Shown: one piece after another, positions 23,956 to 31,484 of the stretch | Layout: each line of letters begins with the position of its first letter | How positions within the stretch are numbered: the stretch's first letter is position 1 | Source: Streptomyces sp. CB02980 | GTDB taxonomy: Bacteria > Actinomycetota > Actinomycetes > Streptomycetales > Streptomycetaceae | Length of the DNA stretch: 64,000 nucleotides | Direction: 5' to 3' | Assembly (NCBI RefSeq): GCF_014451325.2 | Contig: NZ_JACSCH020000007.1 | Location: 254,965 to 318,964, forward strand | The notes under the pieces: model-generated | Databases searched by the model: none | The model's input: only the letters and a program-made list of their open reading frames with translations | What the model was told of the DNA's origin: nothing | Translations under genes and position numbers: made by a program

Positions 23956-25509
23956 ATGCGGTCGACGGTCCGTCTGCGGATCCTCATCACTTGTGGAGTA
24001 CTGGTGGCCGCCGGAGTGGGGGGCTGGCAACTCCTGCCCTCCGACGGCGGCCGGACCGATCCGATCAGCGTCGGCACAACCGACGAGGTCACTTCACTGG
24101 ACCCGGCCGGCGCGTACGACGCCGGTTCCTGGGCCATGTACAGCAACGTCTTCCAGTCGTTGCTGACGTTCAAGCCGGGGTTCACGACCCCCGTTCCCGA
24201 CGCGGCGGAGAGCTGCAAGTTCGAGGGCTCGAAGCTCACGACCTACCAGTGCACGCTCCGCGACGACCTCACGTTCGCCCATGGACGCAAGATCACGGCC
24301 GAGGACGTCAAGTACTCGTTCGAGCGGATGCTGCGCATCAAGACGGACGTCGGTCCGCAGCCCCTCTTCCCGACCCTGAAGAGCGTCTCGGCCCAGGGCC
24401 GGCAGGTCATCTTCCATCTGAGCAGCCGGGACGCCACGTTCCCGCTGAAGGTGGCCACGGGCGCGGGTTCGATCGTCGACAAGGACCACTACCCGGCGAA
24501 CGCGCTGCGGGCGGACTCGGCGGTCGACGGCTCGGGGCCGTACGTCCTCAAGGAGTACAAGCCGGGCGAGTCCGCGCTCCTGGAGCCGAACCCGAAGTAC
24601 CGCGGCGCCATCACCAAGGGCGGCGGTCCGGTGCTCGTGAAGTACTACGGCCAGTCCGCGGAACTCGCCAAGGCCTGGAAGGCGAAGGAGATCGAGGTGA
24701 CGCACCGGCAGCTGCCGCCGGAGTTCATCTCGGCCCTGGAGCCCGAGGACGGGACCCGGGTCACCGAGGCCGAGAGCGCCGAGATCCGCAACCTCAACTT
24801 CAACGTGCGGCCCGGCTCGCCCATGGCCGACAAGGCCGTGCGGCAGGCCGTCGCCGCGGTCCTCGACCGCCCGGCGATCACCACCGGCGCCTACAAGGGC
24901 ACGGTCGAGCCGCTGTACTCGCTCATCCCGCAGGGCTTCGTCGGGCACAGCACCGCGTTCTATGACATCGACCCGGAGCCGAACGCCAAGAGGGCGAAGA
25001 AGCTCCTCAAGGACGCCGGCATCAAGACCCCGGTGAAGTTCACCTTCGGCTACCGCGCGGACGCCACCTACGGCGCCGAGACCGCCGAGATCAAGCGGCA
25101 GCTGGAGGAGACCGGCCTCTTCGAGGTCGAGACCGTCGAGGTCAAGTGGACGGAGTTCCAGAAGCAGTACGCGAAGGGCACCTTCGACGCGTACACGGTC
25201 GGCTGGCTGCCCGACTTCCCCGACTCCGACAGCTTCACCGCGCCGCTCGTCGGCACCGAGAACACCCTGCACAACGGGTTCTCCAGCAAGCGGATCGACG
25301 AGCTGATCTCCTCGACGCAGCAGTTCAGCGACCGCTCCCGGGCGACCTCCGACTTCAAGCAGATCCAGAGCGAGGTCGCGACCGCCGTGCCGCTCGTCCC
25401 GCTGTGGCAGAAGAAGGACTACGTCCTCGCCACCGAGGCGGTCGCCGGCTCCCAGTACCTGACGGACGGTACGGGCATCTGGCGCCTGTGGGAGCTCAGC
25501 TGGATCTAG
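23956..25509 (+). CDS. ABC-type peptide/oligosaccharide binding protein (family 5), orphan
   Basis: The 517-residue protein matches DppA/OppA-type binding proteins: GTTDEVTSLDPAGAYDAGSW, LTFKPG, LRDDLTFAHGRKITAEDVKYS, VRQAVAAVLDRPAI and the late VGWLPDFPDSDSFTAP. The N-terminus has a hydrophobic segment (about 7-22) but no lipobox cysteine, so it seems anchored by an uncleaved helix or secreted. No permease or ATPase genes are adjacent, so it must share a transporter or act as a sensor. Confidence 0.87.
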   Translation: MRSTVRLRILITCGVLVAAGVGGWQLLPSDGGRTDPISVGTTDEVTSLDPAGAYDAGSWAMYSNVFQSLLTFKPGFTTPVPDAAESCKFEGSKLTTYQCTLRDDLTFAHGRKITAEDVKYSFERMLRIKTDVGPQPLFPTLKSVSAQGRQVIFHLSSRDATFPLKVATGAGSIVDKDHYPANALRADSAVDGSGPYVLKEYKPGESALLEPNPKYRGAITKGGGPVLVKYYGQSAELAKAWKAKEIEVTHRQLPPEFISALEPEDGTRVTEAESAEIRNLNFNVRPGSPMADKAVRQAVAAVLDRPAITTGAYKGTVEPLYSLIPQGFVGHSTAFYDIDPEPNAKRAKKLLKDAGIKTPVKFTFGYRADATYGAETAEIKRQLEETGLFEVETVEVKWTEFQKQYAKGTFDAYTVGWLPDFPDSDSFTAPLVGTENTLHNGFSSKRIDELISSTQQFSDRSRATSDFKQIQSEVATAVPLVPLWQKKDYVLATEAVAGSQYLTDGTGIWRLWELSWI

Positions 25510-25531
25510 GACTCGCGGTGGGGGCCGGGGT

Positions 25532-26299
25532 CTACGACTCCGGCGTCCCGTCCGGCTCCGGCGGCTTCGGGCCTGCCTTCTTCTTGGGCTTGCCCGAGGC
25601 CGCCATTCCCGCTGCGGTGGGCATGAAGTCGGAGAGCAGCTCGTGCGTCTCCTTGACAAGCGGGCGCAGGATCCGGAAGCGGGAGAGCGAGATCGCGCGG
25701 GCGGTGACCGGCGCGAGCCGCTCGACCAGCCGGCGGCTGTTGGCCGCACCCTCGGAGCGGTCGTACACCCAGAAGAGGACCAGACCCATCTGCTGGAGCC
25801 ACAGCAACTGCGGGAGGGCTTCCCTGAGTTCCGGGTCGACCTTCACCGAGGCGCCGGAGATGACCCGCCGGTGGACCTCGATCGCGGCCTCGCGCGGGCC
25901 CTCCGACTCGGGCGAGAAGGGGCTGAGCGGGCTGTCCGGGTCGGCGGCGTTCTTGAAGAACTGCGACGCGAACTCGTGGTACGGCTCCGCGATGTCGAGC
26001 CAGCCGAGGTAGACCCCCCGGATCCGGGCCGTGAGGTCCTTCTCGCCACCGGTCAGGATGGGCTCGACGGCGGCCTGGTGCTCCTCGGCGATCCGGTCGT
26101 AGAAGCCCTGGACGAGGTGTTCCTTGGACGAGAAGTAGTAGTACGCGTTCCCCACGGAGACCCCGGCCTCCTGGGCGATGGCCCGCATCGTCGTCTTGTC
26201 GTAACCGCGCTCCTTGAACAGCCGGAGCGCGGTTTCGAGGATGAGCGTGCGGGTCTGCTCGCTCTTCGGGGCCTTCTTGTCTTCCTTCACGTCCGTCAC
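25532..26299 (-). CDS. TetR-family transcriptional regulator
   Basis: In this 255-residue protein the HTH at residues 15-62 reads LILETALRLFKERGYDKTTMRAIAQEAGVSVGNAYYYFSSKE, classic TetR. The ligand domain is typical in size, with a Lys/Pro-rich tail (KPKKKAGPKPPEPDG). GTG 26299 is the likely start. The DCC-protein and membrane-protein genes lie directly upstream in the same direction, and the palindromes TTGAACGYGTTCAA in front of that unit are the best candidates for its operator. Confidence 0.9.
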   Translation of the reverse strand: MTDVKEDKKAPKSEQTRTLILETALRLFKERGYDKTTMRAIAQEAGVSVGNAYYYFSSKEHLVQGFYDRIAEEHQAAVEPILTGGEKDLTARIRGVYLGWLDIAEPYHEFASQFFKNAADPDSPLSPFSPESEGPREAAIEVHRRVISGASVKVDPELREALPQLLWLQQMGLVLFWVYDRSEGAANSRRLVERLAPVTARAISLSRFRILRPLVKETHELLSDFMPTAAGMAASGKPKKKAGPKPPEPDGTPES

Positions 26300-26309
26300 A
26301 CGGACGAGC

Positions 26310-26744
26310 CTAGTCGGGCGGGCCGGGCGCTTCGCAGCGCCCGTCCTCGCAGCGGCCGGCCTCGGACGGCCCGGCCTCGTGGTCCGGACCCTTGAGGGCC
26401 TCGCGCCACTTCGCCGCCGCCAGGACGGTCATCCGGGCGAAGGGCTGCCCGGCCGGGGTGGCCAGCCAGTGGGCCTTGGCCCGGTGGTCGGCGAGTGCCC
26501 AGAGGCAGACGATCCAGGCGGAGGTCTCCCGGTAGACCTGGCCCCGGTCCCCGACCACGGTGATCTCCCGCAGGGTCGCGGTGTGGTCGAGTTCCGGGAA
26601 GCGGCGCCGGGCCTCCTGCGACCCGGCCGGTACGAGGTCGAGCGGGACGAGCTGCCGCTGGCGCAGCAGCCAGTGCCTGAGGTGCACACAGAGCGGGCAG
26701 TCCGCGTCGTACAGCACGGTCAGACGTCCCACGGGGGTCGGCAC
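26310..26744 (-). CDS. DCC-family thiol-disulfide oxidoreductase-like protein
   Basis: The 144-residue protein shows the DUF393/DCC motif LYDADCPLCVHLRHWL (Asp, Cys-x-x-Cys near residues 16-19) that gives the family its name, and SAWIVCLWALADHRAKAHWL. The C-terminal 30 residues are charged and variable. It may act in redox or membrane-linked electron transfer; function is unproven. It starts with GTG 12 nt after the upstream membrane-protein gene stops, so it is the second gene of that operon; the TetR gene follows 10 nt later. Confidence 0.83.
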   Translation of the reverse strand: MPTPVGRLTVLYDADCPLCVHLRHWLLRQRQLVPLDLVPAGSQEARRRFPELDHTATLREITVVGDRGQVYRETSAWIVCLWALADHRAKAHWLATPAGQPFARMTVLAAAKWREALKGPDHEAGPSEAGRCEDGRCEAPGPPD

Positions 26745-26756
26745 GGCGCGCCCCTC

Positions 26757-27191
26757 TCAGCCCTGGGGCGCCGGCGGGGCCCAGGGGCCGCCCTTGGGGG
26801 TCGGGGTCCAGCCCTGCGGGCCGACCGGCGGGACCTGCTCGCGCTCCATGACCCCGCGGCGCCGGATCTTGTTGAGGACGTAGACGTTCCCGAGGTGCAT
26901 GACGCCGAGGACGAGCAGGACGACCCCGAGCTTCACGGAGAGCGCCTCGAAGAGCGCGCGGGCGTCGAGGACGGCGGCGTCCTGGCTCAGATAGAGGGCG
27001 ACGAAGCCGAAGTTGACGAGGTAGAAGCCGACCACCAGGAGGTGGTTGACGGCGTCGGCGAGCTTCTCGTTCCCGTGCAGGACGTCCGCGAGGAAGATCC
27101 TTCCGTTGCGGCTGAGCGTGCGTGCGACCCAGATGGTCAGAGCCACGCTGATCAGCAGATAGACGATGTACGCGACGACAGTGAGGTCCAT
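26757..27191 (-). CDS. Four-helix membrane protein, first gene of a TetR-linked operon
   Basis: The 144-residue protein has three to four membrane helices (about 5-24, 45-63 and 78-100) and a Pro/Gly-rich C-terminal tail. The conserved-looking ADVLHGNEKLADAVNHLLVVGFYLVNFGFVAL resembles integral membrane proteins often found with DCC proteins. ATG 27191 is supported by GGGAGG directly upstream. A readable promoter with two operator palindromes precedes it. Function unknown. Confidence 0.8.
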   Translation of the reverse strand: MDLTVVAYIVYLLISVALTIWVARTLSRNGRIFLADVLHGNEKLADAVNHLLVVGFYLVNFGFVALYLSQDAAVLDARALFEALSVKLGVVLLVLGVMHLGNVYVLNKIRRRGVMEREQVPPVGPQGWTPTPKGGPWAPPAPQG

Positions 27192-27204
27192 GCCCCACCC
27201 TCCC

Positions 27205-27262
27205 TTGAACGCGTTCAAAAGCTGTTGGTCATGACTGTAGACCTCTCTTTGAACGTGTTCAA
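27205..27262 (-). promoter_or_regulatory. Promoter with two TTGAAC palindromes (likely TetR operators)
   Basis: A perfect 14-bp palindrome TTGAACGCGTTCAA (27205-27218) and a near-perfect TTGAACGTGTTCAA (27249-27262) lie 44 bp apart. On the minus strand TTGAAC of the second palindrome (27262-27257) forms a -35, followed after 17 bp by TACAGT (27239-27234) as -10. One palindrome therefore overlaps the -35 and the other lies just after the start of transcription, a repression-loop layout. The adjacent TetR protein is the likely ligand. Confidence 0.75.
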
Positions 27263-27327
27263 GTCGCTGGTGGAGTGGGATGGAAACCCGCTGGCCGCCG
27301 CCGGTCCCGCCGCCTAGGGTCGGCCGG

Positions 27328-28095
27328 ATGACGCTCTCTCATGACCTGGCGGGCCAGGGCCCCACGACCGTTCTCCTGCTGCACTCCGGGGTCTGTGACC
27401 GCCGGATGTGGGACGGGCAGTTCCACGCCCTCGCGGAGGCCGGGCACCGGGTCGTCCGCTGTGACCTCCGCGGCTTCGGCGACACCCCCGTCGACGCCGC
27501 GCACACCCACGCCGACGACGTGCGCGAGCTCCTCGACCACCTCGGCGTCGAGCGGGCGGCCGTCGTCGGCTCCTCCTTCGGCGGCAAGGTCGCCCTGGAA
27601 CTCGCCGTCCGCCACCCCGGACACGTCTCCGCCCTCGCCCTGCTCGCCTCCGGCATCCCCGGCTTCGCGCCCGGCGACGAACTGCGCGCCTGGGACGACC
27701 GTGAGGACGAACTGCTCGAAGCGGGCGACCTCGACGGGGCCGTCGAGCTCAACGTCGACACCTGGCTCGGCCCCGAGGCCGGCCCCGAGGCCCGCGCGCT
27801 CGTCCGGGAGATGCAGCGGCACGCCTTCGAGGTCCAGCTCGCCGTCCCCGAGGAGTTCCACCCCGTCACCCCCGAGGTCACCGCCGACGACCTCGCCGGG
27901 ATCGAGGTCCCCGCCCTCGTCGCCGTGGGCGCCCACGACCTCCCCGACTTCCGGGCGGTCGCCGACGACCTCACCCGCCTCCTGCCCGGCGCCCGCCGCG
28001 TCGACCTCGACTGGGCCGGGCACCTCCCCGCCCTGGAACGCCCGGCCGAGACGGCCCGGCTGCTCACCGCCTTCCTGGCGGAGACGGGGCGGTAG
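27328..28095 (+). CDS. Alpha/beta hydrolase
   Basis: The 255-residue protein has the hydrolase fold: oxyanion motif LLLHSGVCDRRMWDGQF, the nucleophile elbow VVGSSFGGKVALELA (Ser near 92), Asp in VAVGAHDLPDF and the catalytic His in DWAGHLPALERP. The substrate is unknown. ATG 27328 fits the family start and follows AGGGTCGG. It is divergent from the TetR-linked operon across about 135 bp and could share its operators. Confidence 0.87.
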   Translation: MTLSHDLAGQGPTTVLLLHSGVCDRRMWDGQFHALAEAGHRVVRCDLRGFGDTPVDAAHTHADDVRELLDHLGVERAAVVGSSFGGKVALELAVRHPGHVSALALLASGIPGFAPGDELRAWDDREDELLEAGDLDGAVELNVDTWLGPEAGPEARALVREMQRHAFEVQLAVPEEFHPVTPEVTADDLAGIEVPALVAVGAHDLPDFRAVADDLTRLLPGARRVDLDWAGHLPALERPAETARLLTAFLAETGR

Positions 28096-28098
28096 GCC

Positions 28099-29316
28099 TC
28101 AGCGGAAGCGCCGTACCCCCGGCACGAGTGCCGTCGCGGCGCAGCAGCCGCCCACGGCGACGGCCGCGACGAGCAGCGGCACCTCCGGGCCCCAGGCCGA
28201 GGCCGCGAGCGGCGCCAGCGCGTAGCCCAGGGGCATCGCGGCCAGCGAGAGCAGCCAGTCGTACGAGGTGACCCGGGCCAGTGCGTGGGCGGGCACCGCC
28301 CGTTGGACGGCGGTCTCCCAGACGGGGGAGAGGAATCCGAGGCCGGCCTGCGCGATCCCGTAGGCCGCGATCGTCAGCGGCGCGGGCGCGGCGACGGCGA
28401 GCAGGACCAGCGGCAGCGCGTACGTGGCGAGGCCGAGGTTCGCCGTGAGGACCGGGCGCCGGGGCGTGACCCGGTCGGCGAGCAGCGCTCCCAGGAGGAA
28501 GCCGACGGCGCCGACCTGGAGCAGCACGACCCAGGTGGCGCCGCCGCCGAGCCGCTGCACGGCGATGGCGGGTCCGATGGTCATCAGGACGGCCGCGGCG
28601 CCGTTCCAGGCGCTGTGGCCGATCAGGCTGGTCCAGTACCAGTCGCGGGACCGTACCTCCTGCCAGCCCTCCGCCAGATCGGCGCGGATGGAGCGGCGCG
28701 GGATCGGCACCCGCTTCACCTTCACGGCCGTCAGGATGAGCGCGCTGACGGCGAAGGTCGCCGCGTCGAGGACGAACGCCCAGCCGGGCCCCACGGTCAG
28801 GACGAGGGTGCCGGCGAGCGCGGGGCCGCCGAGCCGGGAGGCGCTCCGGGCGACGCTCATCGCGGCGTTGGCCCGGTGCAGCGACTCGGCCGCCACCGTG
28901 CCCTTCACCAGTGGTGAGATGGTCGGCATGGCGAAGGCCCCGGCCGCGCCGCCGAGCGCCTCGGAGACCGCGAGGACGGCCAGGCTGGGCGCACCGCCGA
29001 GGAGTTGGACCCCGACGACCAGCTGGGTGACGCAGCGCACGAGATCCGTGGTGAGCGCGACCGTGCGGGCGTCGAACCGGTCGCCGACCACGCCGCCGAG
29101 CGGCAGCAGGAGCAGCTTGGGCACCATCGCGCAGCCGAGGACCAGGGCGAGCGCCGAGGTGGATCCGGTGGCCTCCAGGACGGCGAGGGCGAGGGCGGCG
29201 GGGATGGCGGCGTCGCCCAGGAGGGAGAGGGCGCGGCCGGTGAAGAGCAGCCGGAAGGAACGGGTGCGCAGGGGGTGCGGGGCGGGCGGTGGTGCCGTGG
29301 TGGTGACAGCAGTCAT
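28099..29316 (-). CDS. MFS exporter (EntS/tetracycline-type)
   Basis: The 405-residue protein has twelve predicted helices. It opens with HPLRTRSFRLLFTGRALSLLGDAAIPAALALAVL and contains the motif A-like VVGDRFDARTVALTTDLVRC. This matches the MFS_3 group that includes enterobactin and macrolide exporters. It probably pumps a small hydrophobic compound out. It is divergent from the MarR gene, and the paired palindromes between them suggest repression by that regulator. Confidence 0.88.
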   Translation of the reverse strand: MTAVTTTAPPPAPHPLRTRSFRLLFTGRALSLLGDAAIPAALALAVLEATGSTSALALVLGCAMVPKLLLLPLGGVVGDRFDARTVALTTDLVRCVTQLVVGVQLLGGAPSLAVLAVSEALGGAAGAFAMPTISPLVKGTVAAESLHRANAAMSVARSASRLGGPALAGTLVLTVGPGWAFVLDAATFAVSALILTAVKVKRVPIPRRSIRADLAEGWQEVRSRDWYWTSLIGHSAWNGAAAVLMTIGPAIAVQRLGGGATWVVLLQVGAVGFLLGALLADRVTPRRPVLTANLGLATYALPLVLLAVAAPAPLTIAAYGIAQAGLGFLSPVWETAVQRAVPAHALARVTSYDWLLSLAAMPLGYALAPLAASAWGPEVPLLVAAVAVGGCCAATALVPGVRRFR

Positions 29317-29328
29317 GACCCGAAGAGT

Positions 29329-29359
29329 ATTTCGGTGCCGAATAATTCGTCAACGAAAT
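29329..29359. promoter_or_regulatory. Twin MarR-type operators between exporter and regulator
   Basis: Two imperfect palindromes, ATTTCGGTGCCGAAT (29329-29343) and ATTCGTCAACGAAAT (29345-29359), have centres 16 bp apart. The pair is framed by AGTATTTCG and CGAAATACTT. The layout fits a MarR dimer pair controlling both divergent genes. Confidence 0.7.
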
Positions 29360-29401
29360 ACTTCTCGGGTGGTTCCCCGCCCGCCGACGTACGATCACCC
29401 C

Positions 29402-30007
29402 ATGGCGCAACCCGAGGAACCGCGTACTCCGAGCGAGCCGAGTGCCGCACGCGGAGCGAGTGACGTCGCGCGCGAGCCGAGTGCTGCACGCGGAGCGAGT
29501 ACCGCGCGCGACTGGACCGACGAGCACGTCGCCCGCTGGCAGCCCGTCCTGCCCGACCTCGACCCCGTCGTCGAAGGCGCCGTCACCCGGATGAAGAAGC
29601 TCTCCGTCCATCTGCGCCGGGTCAGGGAGCAGTCGCTCGTCGACTTCGACCTGGAGCGCCACGAGTTCGACACCCTGCACAAGATCGCCGGCCGGGGCGG
29701 CAGCGCCGCTCCCTCCGAACTAGCCCAGGACCTCGACCTGGCCCCCGCCTCCGTCTCCGGCCGCCTCGACGCCCTGGAGAAGCGCGGCTTCGTCCGCCGC
29801 ACCCAGTCCACCACCGACCGCCGCCGGGTCGTCGTCGAACTCACCGCCGCCGGCCACGAGACCTGGCTCGGCGCGATGGACGTCCTCGGCCACGAGGAGT
29901 ACCGCCTGCTCGGCGTCCTCTCCCCGGAGGAGCGCGTCCTCCTCAACGGCATGCTGCGGCGCGTCATGGTCGAGGCGGAGTCCACGGAGCCGACCCGCCA
30001 CTGGTAG
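29402..30007 (+). CDS. MarR-family transcriptional regulator
   Basis: The 201-residue protein has its winged helix at about 95-165 (SAAPSELAQDLDLAPASVSGRLDALEKRGFVRRTQSTTDRRRVVVELT). The N-terminal 35 residues contain a duplicated EPSAARGAS segment (from a 27-bp direct repeat at about 29437 and 29476) and are not part of the fold. ATG 29402 is the first start; the core could begin later. It likely represses the divergent exporter and itself through the palindromes upstream. Confidence 0.88.
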   Translation: MAQPEEPRTPSEPSAARGASDVAREPSAARGASTARDWTDEHVARWQPVLPDLDPVVEGAVTRMKKLSVHLRRVREQSLVDFDLERHEFDTLHKIAGRGGSAAPSELAQDLDLAPASVSGRLDALEKRGFVRRTQSTTDRRRVVVELTAAGHETWLGAMDVLGHEEYRLLGVLSPEERVLLNGMLRRVMVEAESTEPTRHW

Positions 30008-30063
30008 GCCCCACCGGTCCCGGTCCCGGTCCCGGAGCCGGAGCCGGTCCCGGACACGACGAA

Positions 30064-30083
30064 GGGGCGCCCTCGGGCGCCCC
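30064..30083. terminator. Bidirectional hairpin between MarR and following converging gene
   Basis: GGGGCGCCC and GGGCGCCCC pair across a 2-nt gap. It sits 56 nt after the MarR stop and 18 nt past the stop of the converging gene. The preceding 40 bp are GGTCCC/GGAGCC hexamer repeats. Confidence 0.65.
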
Positions 30084-30101
30084 CTCGCCGATGACGGCCA
30101 C

Positions 30102-30614
30102 TCACATGCTGAGCGACCGCGCGTAGTTGAGCTGGCCCATCACCCAGTGGATGGTGTCCGGGCCGCGCGCCGGGATCATCGTCGCGTGGTGCTTGCCGCC
30201 GCTGGTCACCGTGACCTGGATGAAGCCGGTGGTCGTCTTCTCCTTCATCAGGAGGAACAGCAGGCCCAGCAGGCAGAAGATGAAGAAGATGACCGCGAGC
30301 ACGATCGCTACCGTCGGCATCTTCTCCTCGGTCCGCGACATGTCCATCGCGTTCCACACGGAGCCCTTGAGCGGCATCGCGCCGGCCGGCGTGATGATCT
30401 GGTCGCCCACCACGGTGATGTCACCGAGGCTCAGCAGTGGCGTGCCGCCGCCCTGCGGCACGCCGGGCACCTGCTGCGGCGGCACCGGCACCCCGCCCGG
30501 CAGGGTCGGCTGGTACGCCGGAGGGTGCGGGTAGCCGTAGGCGGGCTGGCCCGGCTGCTGCTGCCCGGGGCCCCACTCGTACTCCTCCGACCGGTAAGGG
30601 TTCGGCTCGCTCAT
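30102..30614 (-). CDS. Pro/Gln-rich N-terminal, single-pass membrane protein
   Basis: The 170-residue protein has a disordered Pro/Gln/Tyr head (1-60), a short globular part (LLSLGDITVVGDQIITPAG), one long membrane helix (about 100-123, VAIVLAVIFFIFCLLGLLFLL) and a C-terminal domain ending in GPDTIHWVMGQLNYARSLSM. It is a recurring Streptomyces protein beside sdhB as I recall, without known function. ATG 30614 is clear. Confidence 0.78.
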   Translation of the reverse strand: MSEPNPYRSEEYEWGPGQQQPGQPAYGYPHPPAYQPTLPGGVPVPPQQVPGVPQGGGTPLLSLGDITVVGDQIITPAGAMPLKGSVWNAMDMSRTEEKMPTVAIVLAVIFFIFCLLGLLFLLMKEKTTTGFIQVTVTSGGKHHATMIPARGPDTIHWVMGQLNYARSLSM

Positions 30615-30688
30615 CAGTCCCCGTCCTTCACGAAGAAAAAGCCCGCTCCTGCACGCCGCAGCGTACAGAAGCGGGCCGAAACACCGAA

Positions 30689-30715
30689 CCAGGAGCCGGA
30701 AAACCCGGCTCCTGG
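30689..30715 (-). terminator. Terminator of the sdh operon
   Basis: CCAGGAGCCGG and CCGGCTCCTGG form an 11-bp stem with a 5-nt A-rich loop, 10 nt after the sdhB stop on the minus strand. Confidence 0.8.
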
Positions 30716-30725
30716 AAACAAGTGA

Positions 30726-31484
30726 TCAGAAGCGACGCGTGATCAGCGCCCGCTTCACTTCCTGGATCGCCTTCGTGACCTCGATGCCACGCGGGCAGGC
30801 GTCCGTGCAGTTGAACGTCGTGCGGCAACGCCACACGCCGTCCTTGTCGTTCAGGATCTCCAGGCGCTGCTCGCCGGCCTCGTCACGCGAGTCGAAGATG
30901 AAGCGGTGCGCGTTGACGATCGCCGCCGGACCGAAGTACTGGCCGTCGTTCCAGAAGACCGGGCAGGACGACGTGCACGCGGCGCACAGGATGCACTTGG
31001 TGGTGTCGTCGAAGCGCTCGCGGTCCTCGGCGGACTGCAGACGCTCGCGCGTCGGCTCGTTGCCCTTGGTGATCAGGAACGGCATGACGTCCCGGTACGC
31101 CTGGAAGAACGGCTCCATGTCGACCACGAGGTCCTTGAGGACCGTGAGGCCCTTGATGGCCTCGACCGTGATCGGCTTCTCCGGGTTGATGTCCTTGATC
31201 AGCGTCTTGCAGGCGAGCCTGTTCTTGCCGTTGATCCGCATCGCGTCCGAGCCGCAGATGCCGTGCGCGCACGAGCGACGGAAGGTCAGCGTGCCGTCGA
31301 CGTCCCACTTGATCTTGTGGAGGGCGTCGAGCACACGCTCCTTCGGGTCGATCTCGATCTGGAAGTCCTCCCAGACCGACGCGTCCGACACCTCGGGGTT
31401 GAAGCGGCGGATCCGCATCGTGACCGTGATGTACGGGGAGGCGGCGGACTCCGCCTCGACCTTGTCCAGTACGGGGGTAGCCAT
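30726..31484 (-). CDS. sdhB: Succinate dehydrogenase iron-sulfur subunit
   Basis: In this 252-residue subunit, the [2Fe-2S] site is RRSCAHGICGSDAMRING plus a downstream Cys. The [4Fe-4S] and [3Fe-4S] sites are in CILCAACTSSCPVFW and CRTTFNCTDACPRGI. It passes electrons from the SdhA flavin to menaquinone at the membrane anchor. ATG 31484 shares its A with the sdhA stop (TGATG), so translation is tightly coupled. It is last in the sdhCDAB operon. Confidence 0.97.
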   Translation of the reverse strand: MATPVLDKVEAESAASPYITVTMRIRRFNPEVSDASVWEDFQIEIDPKERVLDALHKIKWDVDGTLTFRRSCAHGICGSDAMRINGKNRLACKTLIKDINPEKPITVEAIKGLTVLKDLVVDMEPFFQAYRDVMPFLITKGNEPTRERLQSAEDRERFDDTTKCILCAACTSSCPVFWNDGQYFGPAAIVNAHRFIFDSRDEAGEQRLEILNDKDGVWRCRTTFNCTDACPRGIEVTKAIQEVKRALITRRF

